Origin: UBA961 sp049317525
GTDB taxonomy: Bacteria > Bacteroidota > Ignavibacteria > Kapaibacteriales > UBA961
Direction of reading: 5' to 3'
DNA length: 6,567 bases
NCBI GenBank assembly: GCA_049317525.1
Contig: JBMOIC010000052.1
Span: 1 to 6,567, forward strand
Part shown: positions 5,802 to 6,567 of the stretch, in pieces
Numbering within the stretch: the stretch's first letter is position 1
Layout: every line of letters starts with the position of its first letter
Position numbers and translations under genes: made by a program
Notes under the pieces: generated by a model
Seen by the model: only the letters and a program-made list of their open reading frames with translations
Databases searched by the model: none
What the model was told of the DNA's origin: nothing

Positions 5802-5886
5802 TTCCAACGCTCAAGATCAGAAGCGGGGAGTCGCTTTGGCAAAGAGCATAGCTTTCGCTCCCGCCTTCTGAATCTTGATGTTAGGC
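5802..5886 (-). repeat. attC: attC site 4 (ends cassette D)
   Basis: The boxes on the plus strand are TTCCAAC (5802-5808) and GTTAGGC (5880-5886). The arms CAAGATCAGAAGCGGG (from 5812) and CCCGCCTTCTGAATCTTG (ending 5877) pair, leaving one extra C and one extra A on the right arm, as in site 3. The right box supplies the stop codon of brnA (TAA, 5881-5883 on the minus strand). Confidence 0.88.
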
Positions 5887-6192
5887 CCCCTTCGCATCAC
5901 CAGTGTAGTGAGCTTCGACATATTCCTTGAGCACAGCATCCATACGAGCTTGCCAACCAGCTCCTGAAGCCCTGAAATAGTCAATAACCTCAGGACTATA
6001 TCGGATTGAAACCAGCTGCTTTTTATTTGCCAACTTTGGACGTCCGCGAAGCACGCGAATGGGGACCATCGCGCTCATCTGCTGGTCTGTAAGCGGAAGG
6101 GCATCAGGATCTGATTCCGCTGCCGCTGTAATCAACTGATCTTCCTCAAGTGTCGGCATCTTCAGGCTGATCTTCTTTAATGGCTTTGACAT
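5881..6192 (-). CDS. brnA: BrnA family antitoxin (ribbon-helix-helix)
   Basis: The 103-residue protein from ATG 6190-6192 has the BrnA/DUF4415 C-terminal ribbon-helix-helix. LVSIRY (60-65) is the DNA-contacting strand, followed by helix SPEVIDYFRA and the family-typical GAGWQARMDAVLKEYV (77-92). The N-terminal half is expected to wrap the toxin. BrnA neutralises BrnT and represses the operon. The start is chosen because GAGG lies 9 nt before this ATG; a GTG at 6207 would only add five residues. The gene overlaps the end of brnT by 47 bases, consistent with coupling. The stop TAA is part of the attC core box, and the last codons (Gly-Ala) come from the cassette junction. Confidence 0.9.
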   Translation of the reverse strand: MSKPLKKISLKMPTLEEDQLITAAAESDPDALPLTDQQMSAMVPIRVLRGRPKLANKKQLVSIRYSPEVIDYFRASGAGWQARMDAVLKEYVEAHYTGDAKGA

Positions 6193-6445
6193 AGTGATTG
6201 ACCTCACGGCGATTGGCTCTGCGTAGGCTAATAATTCTCCTTGTCGACTCGCGATCTACAAAGGCTACAAAACAGAGTATGTCTCCAATTGGAGCCAAGG
6301 CAACCATCCTTACTTCACCATAGTCAGCCCGATCATCAATCCAGACGAGTGCTGCATCCCAACTGAGCTCAGCTGCGGCAGCCAGGGAGAGGCCGTGCTT
6401 GCTCAGATTGGTTGCATCCTTGCCAGGGTCGAAATCGATCTGCAC
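6146..6445 (-). CDS. brnT: BrnT family ribonuclease toxin
   Basis: The 99-residue protein carries the BrnT hallmarks in order: FDPGKDATNLSKHG (5-18), DDRADYGEVR (37-46), RRIISLRRA (69-77) and E81-VNHY85. BrnT has a RelE-like fold and inhibits growth by cutting RNA; BrnA binds and blocks it. The order toxin first, antitoxin second is the known brnTA order. The start is GTG at 6443-6445; no in-frame ATG lies nearby and the family's first block begins at residue 3, so a later start is impossible. No ribosome site precedes it at normal distance. The -10 of the predicted promoter ends only 5 nt upstream, which suggests a nearly leaderless message. Confidence 0.9.
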   Translation of the reverse strand: MQIDFDPGKDATNLSKHGLSLAAAAELSWDAALVWIDDRADYGEVRMVALAPIGDILCFVAFVDRESTRRIISLRRANRREVNHYVKAIKEDQPEDADT

Positions 6446-6450
6446 GCTTT

Positions 6451-6479
6451 ATCGTAGCTACGGAAATCCCCTCCGTCAA
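6451..6479 (-). promoter_or_regulatory. brnTA promoter candidate with overlapping inverted repeat
   Basis: On the minus strand, TTGACG (6474-6479) is separated by 17 bases from TACGAT (6451-6456). An inverted repeat ACGGA-n7-TCCGT (6460-6476) lies between and partly on the -35, the right place for autorepression by a ribbon-helix-helix antitoxin such as BrnA. The expected transcription start falls at or next to the GTG of brnT. The hexamers and repeat are seen; operator function is inferred. Confidence 0.45.
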
Positions 6480-6508
6480 CCTCGTCACAACAAGCAGGCT
6501 TCAGGTGG

Positions 6509-6567
6509 GCCTAACGCTGCCCCTGAGTGGCAGGCAAAGAGTACCTGGTACCAGAAGTGAGATTGTG
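6509..6567 (-). repeat. attC: attC site 5, partial (cut by window edge)
   Basis: GCCTAACGCT at 6509-6518 matches the conserved left end of sites 2 and 3, and GGGCCTAAC is complementary to GTTAGGCCC of site 4, marking the 5' end of cassette D. The following arm (GCCCCTGAGTGGCAGG) differs from sites 3 and 4. The right half is beyond the window, so the fold cannot be checked. Confidence 0.65.

Larger units (their letters stand above)
1..6567 (-). mobile_element. Integron gene-cassette array (internal segment, no integrase)
   Basis: Five sites with the architecture of integron attC recombination sites separate small groups of minus-strand genes. Using the standard cut point (between G and TT of the GTT box), the cassettes are E (left edge to 591), A (592-2179), B (2180-4234), C (4235-5807) and D (5808-6514). 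On the minus strand each complete site ends AGC-GTT (AGC-GAT in the first), as in the aadA-type attC, which fixes the reading direction right to left. The integrase gene and attI are expected to the right of the window. The site lengths are uniform (85-89 bp) and three sites share stem sequence, which is more like a sedentary chromosomal array than a clinical mobile integron. No transposase, IS end or phage gene is visible. Confidence 0.82.

Noticed and set aside
586..5886. Repeats as a CRISPR array
   Set aside because: The repeat units are 85-89 bp imperfect palindromes 700-2000 bp apart with genes between them, not short regular repeats with spacers.

Overview
The window is a stretch of an integron-type gene-cassette array. 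All recognisable genes lie on the minus strand. Four complete attC-like sites (85-89 bp) and the start of a fifth punctuate it, at 586-672, 2174-2262, 4229-4315, 5802-5886 and 6509 to the right edge. Each complete site is an imperfect inverted repeat bounded by RYYYAAC / GTTRRRY-type core boxes. Three of them have near-identical stem arms, with two extra bases on one arm as in classical attC recombination sites. The sequence next to the minus-strand 3' box (AGC before GTT) gives the orientation: cassettes read right to left, gene first and attC after it. The attI end and integrase would therefore lie beyond position 6567; no integrase is present here.

Layout along the minus strand, from right to left: (D) a compact brnT-brnA toxin-antitoxin cassette, 6514-5808; (C) a cassette with a secreted four-cysteine protein and an unrecognised 136-residue protein, 5807-4235; (B) an FRG-domain protein followed by an overlapping DUF4160-DUF2442 pair, 4234-2180, possibly two fused cassettes; (A) a GH5-like TIM-barrel glycoside hydrolase split by one frameshift, 2179-592; (E) a gene running off the left edge that encodes a zinc-ribbon plus HEPN-like protein with an RN-x3-H motif.

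Host: the secreted protein carries a C-x(4)-DY-x-GC signature near its mature N terminus. I recall this from small exported proteins of picocyanobacteria (Synechococcus/Cyanobium type), so a cyanobacterial host is my best guess. It is an inference from one gene; nothing else fixes the lineage.

Functionally the cassettes are independent passengers, not a pathway. The common theme is stress, toxin-antitoxin and possible defence functions (BrnTA, HEPN, FRG, DUF4160/DUF2442). Several cassettes seem to carry their own promoter: good -35/-10 pairs lie before the FRG gene, before brnT and before the 136-residue gene. Two cassettes (brnA and the DUF2442 gene) take their stop codon from the attC core box itself. 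No stretch above 300 bases lacks a gene; the largest gap, 4851-5085, holds only a promoter candidate at its left end.
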